Shown here piece after piece: positions 1 through 11,689 of a DNA stretch of 64,000 nucleotides (position 1 is the stretch's first letter; the number at the start of each line of letters is the position of its first letter). Source of the stretch: Hypoxylon rubiginosum (Eukaryota; Ascomycota; Sordariomycetes; Xylariales; Hypoxylaceae). The stretch spans positions 558,001 to 622,000 of the forward strand of contig CADCXA010000010.1 in assembly GCA_902806565.1 (NCBI GenBank), in the 5' to 3' direction. Under the pieces are notes generated by a model. That model ran no database searches, had not been told where the DNA came from, and saw only the letters and a program-made list of their open reading frames with translations. The position numbers and the translations under genes were made by a program.

Positions 1-437
1 CCGAGCTCGCAAGTTTCTCAGCGACGACTGAGAAGGTAAACGAGCGCCCGCGCACATTCGACTTCGTCTTCGAATATAACTCTAAGGGGAGCGTGTAAAC
101 AGCCAGAAACGGCTTGTGATCGGGGCGGTACGAGGGCTACTTTAGAGCCGGGGTGGAGACCAGAATGTACATGGCAAAGGTTGGCCGTTTCCGTCCCCGT
201 AGGGAGACGTTTGGTAGTGGCTACGTACGATATAGATATAAACCCGAGAGGATGCGCGGGTCGGCGTAGGCATGATTCTTTACCCTAGCAATCGAGATGC
301 CGTTTTGTCTTTCACTGAAAGCCATCGCCATGTCATCACAGCAACGGAGTAACGTGGAGCGCACCAAATGGCGTACCATATGCCGCCGGAAGTCGTAGGT
401 ACGTACCACGCCTATGGGAAAATGACTCGCTGCTGAG
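1..437. other. no gene seen at left edge
   Basis: No convincing reading frame or repeat. A 110-codon frame on the minus strand around 221-553 has no recognisable motif and overlaps the start of the better plus-strand frame. Confidence 0.4.
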
Positions 438-977
438 ATGAGGGTAGAGCAAAAGCTGGGATTGAAGCTCGAGCCGTCGCAAGTGAGATTAATTACATCT
501 CGCAATGACGGATATAGGTGGCAGATGCTGCCCGAGAAGAAACATCTATTCAACAGAAACCTAAGCGATCATTCCATCAAGGCATATAAGGACCTCTACG
601 AAGGCGTTGGGGTCTCGTTCGAGGCTATCCAGTTCTTACCACCAGAATCCAGCATCTATCCGGGGCAGGATACCATGGTGAGTTCGTTCCCGAAAATGAG
701 CGTCTCGGTCAAATGTACTGACCAACGACAGAATTCTGTTTGCTCCGAGCCGCTGAGCTTCTTTTCTCAGATTAATGAGCTCCAAGTCCAGAATGACTAC
801 TTATTCCAGCAGCCTAACCTGCTCAAGCCACAACTAGAAGCGGAGGTCAAGCTGCGTCTCAGCTTCGAAAAGAAGCTCAAATTCACCTCCGAGAAGGCCT
901 CAAGGATACAAGATGAGCTACAGGCCGCGACCCGCCGAGATGACTTCTTTCGCGGCATGGCTTCGAAGTACTCCTAG
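438..977 (+). CDS. hypothetical protein, 179 aa, coiled-coil C-terminus
   Basis: A single uninterrupted frame from ATG to TAG, not recognised. The first 100 residues are mixed. The last 60 or so are rich in Glu, Lys, Leu and Gln with heptad-like spacing, for example LEAEVKLRLSFEKKLKF, which predicts a coiled coil. No signal peptide or membrane segment is visible. It may be a small nuclear or scaffold-type protein, or the surviving piece of a longer gene. No introns were needed to keep it open. I am unsure it is expressed; the main support is its length and sensible composition. Confidence 0.35.
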   Translation: MRVEQKLGLKLEPSQVRLITSRNDGYRWQMLPEKKHLFNRNLSDHSIKAYKDLYEGVGVSFEAIQFLPPESSIYPGQDTMVSSFPKMSVSVKCTDQRQNSVCSEPLSFFSQINELQVQNDYLFQQPNLLKPQLEAEVKLRLSFEKKLKFTSEKASRIQDELQAATRRDDFFRGMASKYS

Positions 978-1251
978 GGGATCGCCAAGCTAATACCGAT
1001 TGTGAACGACCTTCAAGTTAACCCTGGTATTACGGACGAAGGGGTTTTATGAATAGGATGTCCGATTCCGTCCACTTCCCCCAGATTTGAATTGGCGCGT
1101 CGCAGAGGCACCTTGACCAGATTTACCATATATTGCCCTTTCAAAGTCTCGCCCCTTGTACTGTTCCAGTTCTCCTGCATCCACTCGTTTACCGTCGCCT
1201 ATCACTTTCCCCTCATAGCTCGTGCTACCTATCTCACCCTAAACCAACATT

Positions 1252-2017
1252 ATGCGAACTATTATAGTAACCCTTCTTATGGGCCTTGGGGCCGTCTTTA
1301 TTATCATCGGCATCGCCTGCAAAAAGATGCGTACGAGTGGTGTCATCAAAATCCAAGTACATTTACCGAAAAGCTTTCGTCGAGAAGCTCTACAACTGCC
1401 TGACTCGCCTCCCATCCTCCATAGCGCAAACAGCATCGTTACTAGCGCCGAGACCCGATTTTCTGAGGGTCTCGGCGGGCCTTAGCCAGGCCACAGATGC
1501 TGTTAACTCTTTGGTTGGCCGCATCCCCAGGAGGTGACCATGGGGACGGATGCGGTCTGCTACCAAGATCGCAACAACCAAACAAACTGCACGAAAATTC
1601 CTTCAGACGTATCAGATTTACTTCCTAGTCCCCTCGATACGCTCCTAGATCTACATCTCATCCCTTCATCGTTTTCCGCCTTGCTCCAGATCTACGTCCG
1701 CTCATGCCTAATTGCGGTATGTACTTGTTGGCGTTATCATATTCGTGGCTGTTTCGGCGGGCCTGAAAGTCGCCAGACTCGGCACGTTAGGAATAGTCCC
1801 ATTTCTCTCTATAATCGAAATAATGCTGAGACTATGCTGTGGGCTACTCGTGTTCTTACCTTTGCTTCTAGCAGCGATTATCACGTTCTCAACGACTTCC
1901 CTGCTTCGGAAGATAGACTTGTTAGAGGTGGAGAGTGGTGATTTGGTTTGGTGCTTGGCTACGGCTTTAGGATTGTGTGGCGCGGCTATGTGTATCTTCC
2001 TTCTTCCCACTATGTAA
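1252..2017 (+). pseudogene. possible decayed four-TM membrane protein gene
   Basis: Three neighbouring plus-strand frames together look like one membrane protein but do not join cleanly. The piece at 1252 starts with a hydrophobic stretch (MRTIIVTLLMGLGAVFIII). The piece at 1534-1710 is polar with an NQTNC glycosylation-like site. The piece at 1712-2017 carries about three hydrophobic segments, including LLVFLPLLLAAIITF, and ends at TAA. N-terminal helix, polar loop, then a helix cluster recalls claudin-like (SUR7/PalI-type) fungal membrane proteins, but that is a topology guess only. I found no intron that fuses the last two frames, because a stop precedes the third. It may be decayed or may contain a sequence error. 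Confidence 0.22.
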
Positions 2018-2246
2018 TGGACGTAATGTTTCCCTCCTTTATTCGCGCACCAGGACGCTTTTGTACTTTTATTTATATCGCTTGGCAAAGGCTCAGGTTT
2101 CATATATCTTTCTCATTTATCTTTCATCTATGTCTGCTATATAGTATTTCATTATAGTGCAATCCGTGATTTCACTCTGTACTACCTTACCTTTGATAAG
2201 TATTCCGTGAGCGATAATTCGCCTGACGCCCAGCCCACATAATACT

Positions 2247-2569
2247 ATGGCTTCGCCAAATGTGGACACGATGATTGACGAACTTCTTAGTCAACTCGAA
2301 GACATGGAGCACGCTCGGAATGTATCAAACCTGCGTACACTAGAAAAAAATCTTTGCATTTACAAAACGAGATATATATTACATCAAACCGCCTCTCCAC
2401 CACGATGTCCCTCCTAAAAGAAACCACCAAACTCCTGCGTATCATAACTTCAACCGTACACGCTTTCGACAGGGGACGCACAAAGGCCGAAAGTAATTGG
2501 TTAGCATATTGGGGAATTGCCATGCAGTGCGAAGGCGTGATCTTGGAAATGGAATCTATCGCCTCCTAG
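2247..2569 (+). pseudogene. small coiled-coil protein gene with a 1-base frameshift
   Basis: Two plus-strand frames abut at a run of seven A (2344-2350). The first runs from ATG 2247 (MASPNVDTMIDELLSQLEDM). The second continues smoothly from the same run to the stop at 2569 (SLLKETTKLLRIITSTVHAF). One extra A in the run would give a single helical protein of about 107 residues. No intron fits, because the only GT..AG pair is about 22 bases apart. The break is therefore a real frameshift or a homopolymer error. Its end overlaps the end of the convergent minus-strand gene by 14 bases. Function unknown. Confidence 0.4.
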
Positions 2570-3074
2570 CTTCAATTCGAGTTGGCTGTTGTTCGCTCGT
2601 GGAGCCGTCAAGGACGCTTTGGAGGAATTCTGGCTTCTGGACCATTGCGAATAGTTCTAATAGAGTTCCGCTTATGACATGACTGTGCTTTTCCATCTTC
2701 TTAGACCATGTCGAAAACTCCTCTACTTTCTTGTTTGTATACTGAAGCGACACCTCCAGCGCGTCGATGCGGTTGAGGAGGGAGTTGACTTGCGACATCA
2801 GCAGCTGTACAGAGATATGGCTAGACGGGTCGCATGGTGGGCAATGACGGCTCTCCTGAAATGTCGGATTCCATAGGAGATCAGCGGGGTTCGTAGGCGG
2901 GGCCGTCGTGAATGGGTTAGGATAGATAGGTTGGTGAATTTGAGTACCTATAGAATCGGGGTCCTGGCCGAACGAAAGCCAGTCAAGATCAAACGCATTA
3001 TCTTGGGTTTCCGAGCTCGTCCCTCGCATTGGGGACTCCCAGACAGTCTCCCCAGCTTGGTCCGTCGGTGACAT
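2556..3074 (-). CDS. hypothetical protein, 172 aa
   Basis: Single-exon minus-strand frame. The N-terminal 90 residues are Pro/Asp/Ser-rich and probably disordered. Residues of about 90-155 form a helical, coiled-coil-like stretch (LLNRIDALEVSLQYTNKKVE), followed by a basic tail ending RIEARRR. This layout suits a small nuclear or oligomerising protein, but I recognise no family. It converges on the frameshifted coiled-coil gene at 2247-2569, and the two stop-codon ends overlap by 14 bases. The start ATG at 3074 is the first in the frame. Confidence 0.45.
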   Translation of the reverse strand: MSPTDQAGETVWESPMRGTSSETQDNAFDLDWLSFGQDPDSIGTQIHQPIYPNPFTTAPPTNPADLLWNPTFQESRHCPPCDPSSHISVQLLMSQVNSLLNRIDALEVSLQYTNKKVEEFSTWSKKMEKHSHVISGTLLELFAMVQKPEFLQSVLDGSTSEQQPTRIEARRR

Positions 3075-4560
3075 GGTAGAAAGGCGATAGTGAATGCGCT
3101 CAACGAGATTAGAAGGTATATGTTATGATGGATATCTTGCGATGCGATGTCTTGCCGTAGCACTCTCTATCTGGCGCCGGCATCCGCATTCTTAAATAAC
3201 AGTCTCCCTTAGGACCGACTAGGTACCGATACAGCGTAAAGAGATCGAGATCGGTGTTTCAGAAGGATTGGCTTAGGTGGTTAAGTGGAGCTTCCATCCT
3301 GTTTGATTTTAAGGTTATGGGGTCCTAAAAGTTGGCTTTTGAATGTGGGGGCCGTTAGAGTTGGTAAGAAGTCAGGGGTAGGTACCTTTTAGGCCCCCCG
3401 TCAACTTTTAAGATCGTTTGATTTCCTCAAGCCATCATGGTCATCCGTTTCGCATAGAATATGTTTGTTTTACTTGGGATGCACAAGCGGCTATGTGAAG
3501 GTATCGACACATAAGATAACATTCATCAGATCAAATGGGTAAAGTTTGTCCTTGATTATCGTTCGCAGCCTGCAGGCACTTAGTACTATTCCGGCTTGGT
3601 GGGATCCAGTTAGGAGCTCGTCATGCAGAACATGGCGGTCTGGTTGATTACCACGTGGCTGGATGTGAACGGGGCTGGATGTGAATGGGGCTGGATGTGA
3701 ACGGGGCTGAGGGAATAGATGGTACCCCACGCGCACGGTGACTCACACGCCAAGGCTCATTAGGGAAGCATAGGGCTGTGATGAGATTGTCTGGGGTAGA
3801 AATAAGCTATATTACATAGTTGTCACGTGTGACCTACCCACTAAGGTATTATTAGGTACCTGTAGCTAGCGCACCTATCTTAGAAACCTAGACAATACAA
3901 CCTCATTCTAACCATACTTGACAATAGTACATTGTTTAAATCGACATCGATAAGCGCGCCATAGGTGCACGATAAGCACGCTTGTCGCTAGTATAAGCAC
4001 TTCGGCATAGAGGAAAACAGAGTAGGTGTTGAATTGTTGGTATGAGTGTGCCCCTTTCCTAATGCAGTTCTGTATGTTGGTTTCATAATTATGAAAGTAA
4101 AGTGTACATATGCCAAAAGGAGCCATCTATGATTGAAACCCCCGACCTGCGAGTGTTAAACATCATACCCGTGGCGAAAAGTGGCTTTTGTCTTATTGTA
4201 CGGCTATGGCCTTATATTCAGGGGTCTCTCTTTTTCCAAACCGGGGCCATCGGTTTCATATTCTTCTCATTTCTTTCCATCCTTCTACAGGAGGAAGCAG
4301 CTCGAGATGGACACCAGACTATGGATGATGCGCAAGAGACGCGAGAAATATTTATATAATACTGTCTAATTTGTCTGCGAGACTAAGCTACTTTTAATGA
4401 TCTTCTTTTAAAAGCATTGATGGCAATCATGTTAAATGATGCCGTCGGTGGCAATCATGTTGAAATACCTTCGCAGTGTTGAAACCCCCCCAATCATAGG
4501 CTCCATCTCGCAATGTAAGCAAACTTGCTTTCAACCCACTGACCGCTTGTATACTCTCTT
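3075..4560. other. gene-poor intergenic region
   Basis: AT-rich, with GGTACC-type palindromes and a short tandem repeat at 3657-3704. Small hydrophobic frames (minus 3908-4126, plus 4102-4359) overlap each other on opposite strands and have no family motif, so I do not call them genes. Confidence 0.5.
3657..3704. repeat. 16-bp tandem repeat, 3 copies
   Basis: Three adjoining copies of GGCTGGATGTGAACGG; the middle copy has T for C (AATGG). A fourth partial copy follows to about 3709. Confidence 0.9.
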
Positions 4561-5745
4561 TCACTGTCGGCGACGCTTCGTGCAGCTTCGTAATCCTTGA
4601 GTATGAGCCCTATCGTCCTCAATCTGATTTTCATCTGATATACGCAATAAAGCAACCATCAGCTTAGACCAGCGTCGATAGGAATTTGCACTTACCTGTG
4701 TCGTTAGCAGCATTGTCTTCTGCCTCTGCCGCATCCGCTTCAGCTGCGTCTATCTTCCTTTTGAGAGCGCTCTCAAGTGGAGATGGTGAGCGGTCGGAAG
4801 CGTCCCCATCTGACCCAGCATCCTCTGATCGAGTGAGATCTATCTTCGGCGCCTTCTGCGTCGCTCTCGCAATCGCTGCAGACTTCTTAGCAGATAGCAG
4901 CAGCTTCTGCTGTAGTTCTGACCTTGCGTCGGTGGCCTTTGTAGGTGACGAAACACCTGCTTGGCTTGGCCCTGTCATCGTGGCTGGTTGGTGTAGCTCG
5001 TTAGGTACTATGACCAGAATCGGAGACTTGTCTAGTGGTGTCTCCTTGTCATACCCCGCCGATACGACGAAATCTTCCTTTAGTTGACCGGATACCCTTC
5101 CGGTGCAGTGGATGTACGCATTGGTGGCTAGCTTGACTGAGCCATCTACCAGTGCCTACTTGTGGCGCTTGCGCGCCGACATATAAAAAAAATAAGAAGA
5201 CATACATCGAGTAGGCTCCCTTTTTCAAGCAGCCCGATGGCTCATTGTCGTCCCTCCAATTCAGGTAATACTGAACTTCCACCCAGACACCACAAGAACT
5301 CAACTCATAAATAAACTTAGTGTTTAGAGTTAGCCCCGGTGTATCCGCAACAGAGTAGACCTGACCAAATGTTCGTTAATGAAGTAGTGAGGAGACTACT
5401 CCACGCAGGGCCGTCATCCGGAGGCTTGGTCCGGAACGCCCAGGGGGAGAAGGTTCCGGTAACCATGACAACGTCTCCTTCGTTCGCGTTGCATTCTCCC
5501 AAGTTCCACATGTGAGCTGACATCAGGATACGTGTATCCCGAAAAAAATAGTCCGAACTGACGGTCTCTGTGACAAATCTCGGGCGCATCGTCACACCGA
5601 AGTCCAGGACCAGGTTACCAGACTTGATGAATTATGCGTCCCTTTCAATTCTTTCAACCAAATCTACCTTCGCGAGGAAGGTGATTGTGAGACCCGAACC
5701 AGCGTAGGGAGAATCCTGGCCCGAGCCCAACTTCATTGGACTCAT
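4561..5745 (-). pseudogene. paralogue of the 8767-10093 gene, with in-frame stop
   Basis: Minus-strand copy of the uncharacterised family whose intact plus-strand member starts at 8767. Shared blocks in order: FFRDTRILMSAHMW with EGDVVMVTGTFSPWAF, then VEVQYYLNW, then SAGYDKETPLDKSPILVIVP, then an acidic/basic tail ending near KRRRQ. At least three introns fit: one near 5375-5318, one starting GTATGTC near 5205, and one GTAAGT..CAG between about 4695 and 4628. The first exon, from ATG 5745 or 5736, has a TAA at 5634-5632 exactly where the paralogue has Gln, so one C-to-T change would explain it. A small intron spanning that stop is possible but has no clear branch site. The GDVV.V.G core is reminiscent of an OB-fold strand pattern (guess). 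The two copies face away from each other across an AT-rich repeat region. Confidence 0.6.
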
Positions 5746-8713
5746 GGGCACGGACATGGTAACGAAAAACAAACGTGTCAAGAGAGAGATGAACAAGTTC
5801 GGATCTAAGAGAGAAGAGGTTGTGTTCAGTGTGGATTGGGGTAAGAAGTTGGGTTGTAAATCGAAGTGGAAATATGTCGAGTCTTATGTAGGTATCAATA
5901 ATCATGCCGTACAAAAGATGGAATCAGAGCTGCAATCCACCACACTCACCAAAGGACATTGGTGTAGTGTAATACACCTGGTGTATTATGTGTACTAAAT
6001 GTGGGTCCGCCACCTAAAAATAGAATGTATAAAGTGAAGCTATATAATATACTAAAATGGTATCGCGATACTGATTTTTAGTGTTGCGAATCCGACAGCG
6101 AGGATTCAGCTACCTAGGTACCTATAAATAAATATTGTTTAGGCTCTGAGTTAAATTAATGGAGCCGGCTTGAATTATCCGGGTTCCGAACCAAATTTTG
6201 AAGCCATCGTGGCCAAGACCCCCACAAGGCCGACATCTATTAATAGCTCATCGCCGATATCTCTCTCAATATAAAAGATTTTTTTTATTTTTTAAAAAAA
6301 AGCTTCGTAACAAGATGCCCCGGATCTAGGGCTATCTCCTGAGATAGGTTTTGCCTATAGGAGCTCTATATTAAGGTATTAGGGACAAAGTGTAGACCTT
6401 AAGTTGTTTGTCTTAAAGGTGCGGTGGATTGCAGCTCTGGATGGAATCCTTCCCACTACCTTGCTGCGTTTAAAGCAATCGTCATCAAGGTCTAGAAGTC
6501 GAACCTAATAACTGCATCAGTCGCATAAGCGCTACGAATTTTTTTTCGTTGACCTCGTCGCGTTTGAAGCTTTTGCCCAAAAAGAAAATTGAAGCCAAAG
6601 CCTGTATCCGCTGCCACGTCACATGGGCCAGATAATCCTACCACAGAGATAGTACCTCAACTGAAACAAATGTTTAAGACAGGACAAGAAAAATAATACC
6701 CACTTATGTCTCGGGTCTCTACGACAGAGCGCGGAACCAGCTATAGTCAAAACGGGGATCTCCAACCGCCACGGGTCGTTGACCTAGACTGTCAGGATGT
6801 TAATATGCACAACTGCAACGAGTTTTCCTGCCGTTGGCACGGTATACAGCTGTATATGTCTCGGAGACGTATCCTAAAATCCTAGGTTGGAGCACAGAAC
6901 CGGATATACCTGTTAGAACGGGGAACCTCAACCGCAACAAGCCGTTGATCTAGACTGTCGGGATGTCAGTATGCGCAACTGCGATGGGTTTTCCTGCCGT
7001 TGTGTTGGCGGAACAGGACACTTACCTAGGTATTTCTGTGGAAGTATGCCGTCTGATGTGTATCCAGTACCTGGGTATAGTATGTAGCAAGGACATGTGA
7101 ATGAGTCGTCTATAAGTGTATTAACGCTTTCATCTGCAATAGGCCCAAAAGAAAGATGACGTTGAATATCTCAACAACCTTTGTCTCACCGTTTTGGCGA
7201 TGCTGAAACCATACCCGAGACTTCTAAAGTGTTGGGTGATATTTATTTCCAGTTCCCGTCTTTCGACTTTGAGTAGAGGTGAGAATTTCGTCGTTGTTAG
7301 CCGAGACAGTAAGGGAAGAGAGCTTTTATAGACGGCATTAGCTTAACCATATAACTAGAGTTTTGGTTCCATCCTGCTGCCTTCCTAAGGCTAACGTTGC
7401 ATATGTTCAGGCTCTTCTGGTACCAGAGATCTTAGGCAACAGTAAGGCTATAGGGTTTGTGCATTCGCATGCGTCACCACGCAAAGCAGATTTTAATTAT
7501 AGGGATTGATGCATACTTGAAGTGAAAATAGTCTTTATGCAGATATGTAATGATAATGTGGTAATGCGGAAAGTAATATCGTATGTCCTGCTTTAAATAT
7601 CGTGGCCTAGATTATACAGGTGTTGAATAATAAACCAATGCCCCCCCTTCCCTCTGGGGGAACTCAATAGCTCGAAATTGATTCATAGCAACGAGTTCTG
7701 AGTGACCATATTACAATGAAATATCCAAGGCTTGATTTTTGAGAGGTTTCTGGTTGTCTCAGAATTCATACTATCATGATGTTCTTGAATATCGGAGACA
7801 CAAACACTGCCAAATATCAAACACACCAATTCTCCTATCACCAACGGCAGCATCATAAGGCTTCAACCAAACAACAGTCGGCCCATTTCTACATTACAGT
7901 TGTAAATGGTTCAATTAGATCTACATCTAAAAGCGTCTATGCCTGAAGAATCAGGAAGATCTTGCATAGCCGCGATACCTATACAGTCCATGACTGCAAA
8001 ATTTGGGGGGTTTCCAACAAGTCACGTACCTTGATGGCCAACTCGCTCATCGTAGACCATTAATTATGTCGATTTCGTTTGTACTGACTTGTTGAGAAGT
8101 GGCTTACGACAACCGGTTTCAGCGTTTGGTTTGTTGTTTTCATAGATTTGTGATTGTAATCGCTCTTGTGAGGTGTAATCAAGCTGAACAGTCTTTCGAT
8201 ATATCAGACGTCATTTTCTTCTGTTTGATTCGAAAAGCTTTTGCAAGAGGGCTTGGTGCAGAAATTAGATTCGAGATCTAGTTGAGGCAACAGATTGGGC
8301 AGGAATGCTTAAGGCAACATCCCATAACTATGCGCGTGCCTCCATGATGCATGGGTTCTTTTAGCGATGAGTGAGTCGTGTGTGGTGTTAGCCTATTTTA
8401 ATATTTGGTTTGAAGTCGGCTGCCGTTGAGGTTCATGTGGTTCGTGCAACGTAACGACGGGAGGCAACCTTTCGCCTCTCGTCGACGACGGCGTGTTTTC
8501 TATTCAGTGCAACTCGGCTACGACAAGAGAAAATGCTGGAATTTGTTGGGAACTATGTCGAATACCGTCGTTTACCGAGCGATAGCGTTTTATGTGGAAT
8601 GGAGGGCCATAAAATGGTGGTGGGTGTTTGGATCTTTTCTGTATAAATGACATGTCTTTTCCTCTTGGATTGACCTGTTGAGTTCATTAATTCTTGTTTC
8701 TTTACAATCATTG
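5746..8713. other. AT-rich gene-poor region between the two paralogues
   Basis: Nearly 3 kb with no supportable gene. It holds homopolymer-rich stretches (about 6280-6300), a diverged duplication at 6705-7002, and small unrecognised plus-strand frames at 8099-8281 and 8426-8650. The AT richness and transition-type divergence of the duplicated blocks suggest repeat-induced point mutation, which is an inference. Confidence 0.5.
6705..7002. repeat. diverged direct duplication, units of about 130-150 bp
   Basis: Blocks 6705-6836 and 6855-7002 align along their length. Both begin TATGTCTCGG and end TTTTCCTGCCGTTG. In the last 50 bases the differences are almost all C/T or A/G, the pattern expected of RIP in fungi. 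No coding capacity seen. Confidence 0.75.
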
Positions 8714-8753
8714 CTCTTCATATTATCCATCGTCTCTTCATACTATCCATCGT
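8714..8753 (+). repeat. 20-bp direct tandem duplication in the 5' leader
   Basis: Two adjacent 20-base copies beginning CTCTTCATA, with one mismatch (TATT/TACT), ending 13 bases before the ATG at 8767. It probably lies in the leader or core promoter of that gene. Confidence 0.85.
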
Positions 8754-8766
8754 GTTGTTGACAATC

Positions 8767-10093
8767 ATGGGCGACTCTTCAATTGGAAATCTTTGCACTC
8801 CAACCAAAGCCAATAGCGGACCTGAGTATTTAGGTACTGGCTTGAATCTCCATTGGACTACTCATGTCACCTCAGTTGAGAGTCCAAATCAGGATTCGCA
8901 GTTTATCAACTATGGCGACATCATTTATGTTTTCAGTTTTCGTGGTGGTGGTCTTGTGGATGTTGACTTTCCTATTGACCTTTGGTTCAAAGATGTTACC
9001 ATGATTGTCTCGGCACACATGCATTTCCCCCTCAAAGGTGGATTGCAACTTCACGAAGGAGATGTCGTCAATGTGCAAGGTGCCTTCTGCCCTTGGGGCT
9101 TTAAGACCAAGTCTCGAGACGATCCCAGTGAATATGCTGGTTGGCAGAACATCATGTCTACGTCGATAGACAACATTCATCTGTGAGTATGACCAACTTA
9201 ATTAATAGATAGAGCTAATAATAATACAGGCTTCGCAATGTCCATATTATCGAACCCAGATTACCTCTACAGCCTGATTGGACAGGCTGTAGTTTTCGGG
9301 GTCAAGTTTGCTCACCAGAGTCCCCATGGTTGAGCATGAAGTCAAAGTCAATGCAATTTTTGTATAATGATGGAATGTTCATTCAGGTACAATTCTTCCT
9401 GAATAGGAATGAGGATGTCCAATTGCCGGGGACAATGGCGAAAGGATCATATCCTTTCCCTATATTCCTTCTATTTGATCGAGCTGCCAGAGAGCGACAC
9501 AGCTGGGCGTTGAACAAAGAAGGTCGACCTAAATTCGGCGAGGGCCAGTATCTCGACATCATGGGCCGGATCGTGGCTCAATTGCAGCAAGATCTCATCG
9601 TCCGTGCAGGATATGAGTCTCCCACGCCATTGGATCGGTGCCCGATTTTGGTCATCACCCCGTCCACATTGAGGCCTGTATCCAGCGGTGATCTCTCTCC
9701 GAAACCAGCTATGGCAACTCCTTCAACAGCGACAAATCAAAGAGCTGGGTTAACCCAGATCTTATCCGGGTTAAACCAGATCTTAGCCGCTGCAGAGTTT
9801 CTAGCTGACAGCCCCGAAGCGTCGAAACAACAGGAGATGATGAAACCTGCTTCTGTGACGACGAAACCTACGTCTGCGACGCGAATCACTTCTGACGGTG
9901 AATCGGAAGATTCGGGATTAGAGAGTCCAAGTGAGATAGCTAGCCGTACCGCTGCTGGGAAGCGCAAAGCTTCTGAAGCCCTCGATGGTATGTACTAAGC
10001 TCTAACCTAGCAATTAATTTCGGATGTGCTAACCAGTATGAAGACAAAGTTGACGAGGAGAGTGGAGACCTGTGGAGCGGTAAACGTCGCTAA
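8767..10093 (+). CDS. uncharacterised fungal family protein, 407 aa, 3 exons
   Basis: Exons 8767-9182, 9230-9987 and 10044-10093 join in phase using GTGAGT..CAG and GTATGT..AAG. The product would be about 407 residues. I do not recognise the family. The N-terminal half is beta-rich with a block MIVSAHMHFPLKGG followed by GDVVNVQGAFCPWGF, then VQFFLNR and ILVITPSTL. From about residue 280 it is Ser/Thr/Ala-rich and low-complexity, ending in a basic GKRKA..SGKRR tail that could be a nuclear signal. A diverged copy lies at 4561-5745 in the opposite direction; the conserved blocks and the same phase-1 intron before the last exon support the model. The GDVV.V.G spacing hints at an OB-type nucleic-acid-binding fold, but this is only a guess. 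It converges on the decayed HNH gene. Confidence 0.68.
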
Positions 10094-10189
10094 TGATATC
10101 GCTGAGTGATTCATTTGGGATCAACGCGCTAGCTTGTGATGGTATCGATGTCAGGACTTAGGTCTTGTTTCGGTGGGGACTCGTCCACA

Positions 10190-11450
10190 TACTATGTAGA
10201 TTTATTACCCATATTGGGAATAGGCTTAATCACACGGAAAAGTATCTTTTCTTTCTTCTGCCTCATGATTGGCATGTTCTTTACGCCAAGAACAGACCAT
10301 GCGAAACGTGCGAATATGAACTGTCGAGGAACTCCAAGAAATGGAAAACATGGTTTCCTGTGAAAGAAGTAATGCAGTTCAAGAGTGGTATCAAGACTCT
10401 TGTCACCGCCACGAAAACCATGGCAAAACAGGCCATATGTAGTAGGATTATCAGAGAGGAGACGAGGAAAAAAGATAACATAGTTGTGATCGATGATGTA
10501 GTGTAGGTCTTTCCGAATGTGAACAAGGTTGGAATAATCATCAATTGCACCATTGTCCTTTTCACCGAGAAGTTCCCCTTGATACTTTCGCATGTGGTTT
10601 GCGTTAAACCACTGATTAGAAACTTGTGGTATGACATGCGAGTTCTACACTCCAACTAGAACCCGTTAGGCGACAAACTTCATCGTGAATGACAACTGCT
10701 CTGCGACCGGCCGGAACATCTGTATAGACGATGGAATTGTTGGCACCAATGGTAATACGTTGCATACGCGTGCCCTGGCCGAGACTAGGACGGTCGGTCG
10801 ACATCTGAACATCTTCTTGATTGGCCAAGGACGACGTTAGGTTTTCCTGTTCATCTTGGTTCGAGATTATGTGTACATCTTCTTGAACGGCTTGAGTTGG
10901 TGCTGAATTTGAAGATCCGGCCGTTATCGACTGGGAAGAATGGCAATAGTCCCCCGGGCTTGGGTATCTCTTTGGGAAAGTCCCAATGCTTGAACGACGG
11001 AACGATCGGATACGGTGTGTCGTCATAACGGCCGGTGTGGGGAAAAGTCTCGTCGTCGTTGGAAATACCATTACTCAAAGTATCATCTATCATGCCGTGT
11101 CTTAAATTGCTCACATGTCGAGGAACGTAGAACCAGTATTCATCGTCGGCGTAAAATATTATCGGAAGGAATAGTAATGCGATCGATCAGCTGAGCTGAG
11201 AGACGACGAAAAATAAGGTGTGTTGCTATTGCCTTATCGTCCCTCATCATCATCAAAGACATTGCCGGCTATAATGTAGAGGGCGCAGTGCGCGAAGTTG
11301 TAGAGCACACCTCCATCCTCTGGCTGCGCGAGCTGTAAAGATGGGAGGCGCATTAGGATAACCAGGATGATAGAAGCTTATGGTCCTGAATAACAGGGCA
11401 CGTTCCCGACCCTGAGCAAGTGGGGTGAGAGAAGGTAGTTCCGAACTCAT
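10190..11450 (-). pseudogene. decayed HNH_2-type endonuclease gene
   Basis: Fragmented minus-strand copy of the HNH gene at 31306-32869. Matching blocks in order: a FYHPGYP block with a following GGV.Y..A block (shifted frame), VPRH at the end of exon 1 followed by a GTGAGC donor as in the intact copy, PYPIVPSFKHWDFP, VCRLTGSSWSVELA, then in another frame HVIPQVSNQWFNANHM, IRKDLHYIIDH, and near the end FIFARFAW. At least three frame changes break it. Between SVELA and HVIP the shift looks like loss of two bases near 10640. The catalytic-type His of the LAH.IP position is still present here, unlike in the intact copy. It lies tail-to-tail with the 8767-10093 gene, less than 100 bases away. Confidence 0.72.
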
Positions 11451-11689
11451 AATACATAGATAAGCAAGCTAGAAGCTATTACAATAGGTATTGTATAATG
11501 GAAATATGAATTGGGTGAATGTGAATCGTTGCATTGGTGAGCAAACTCAAGCATTAGATGGGATATCCATCATGTACCTGACCCATACTATAGTAGGTTA
11601 TGGTTCCTTCGGTCACGATCCCTGTTCAGCTCATGGCCGAGTCTTGGTATTTTCTGGTGGTCTGAGCTCCATCGACTCTGACTGGCGCA

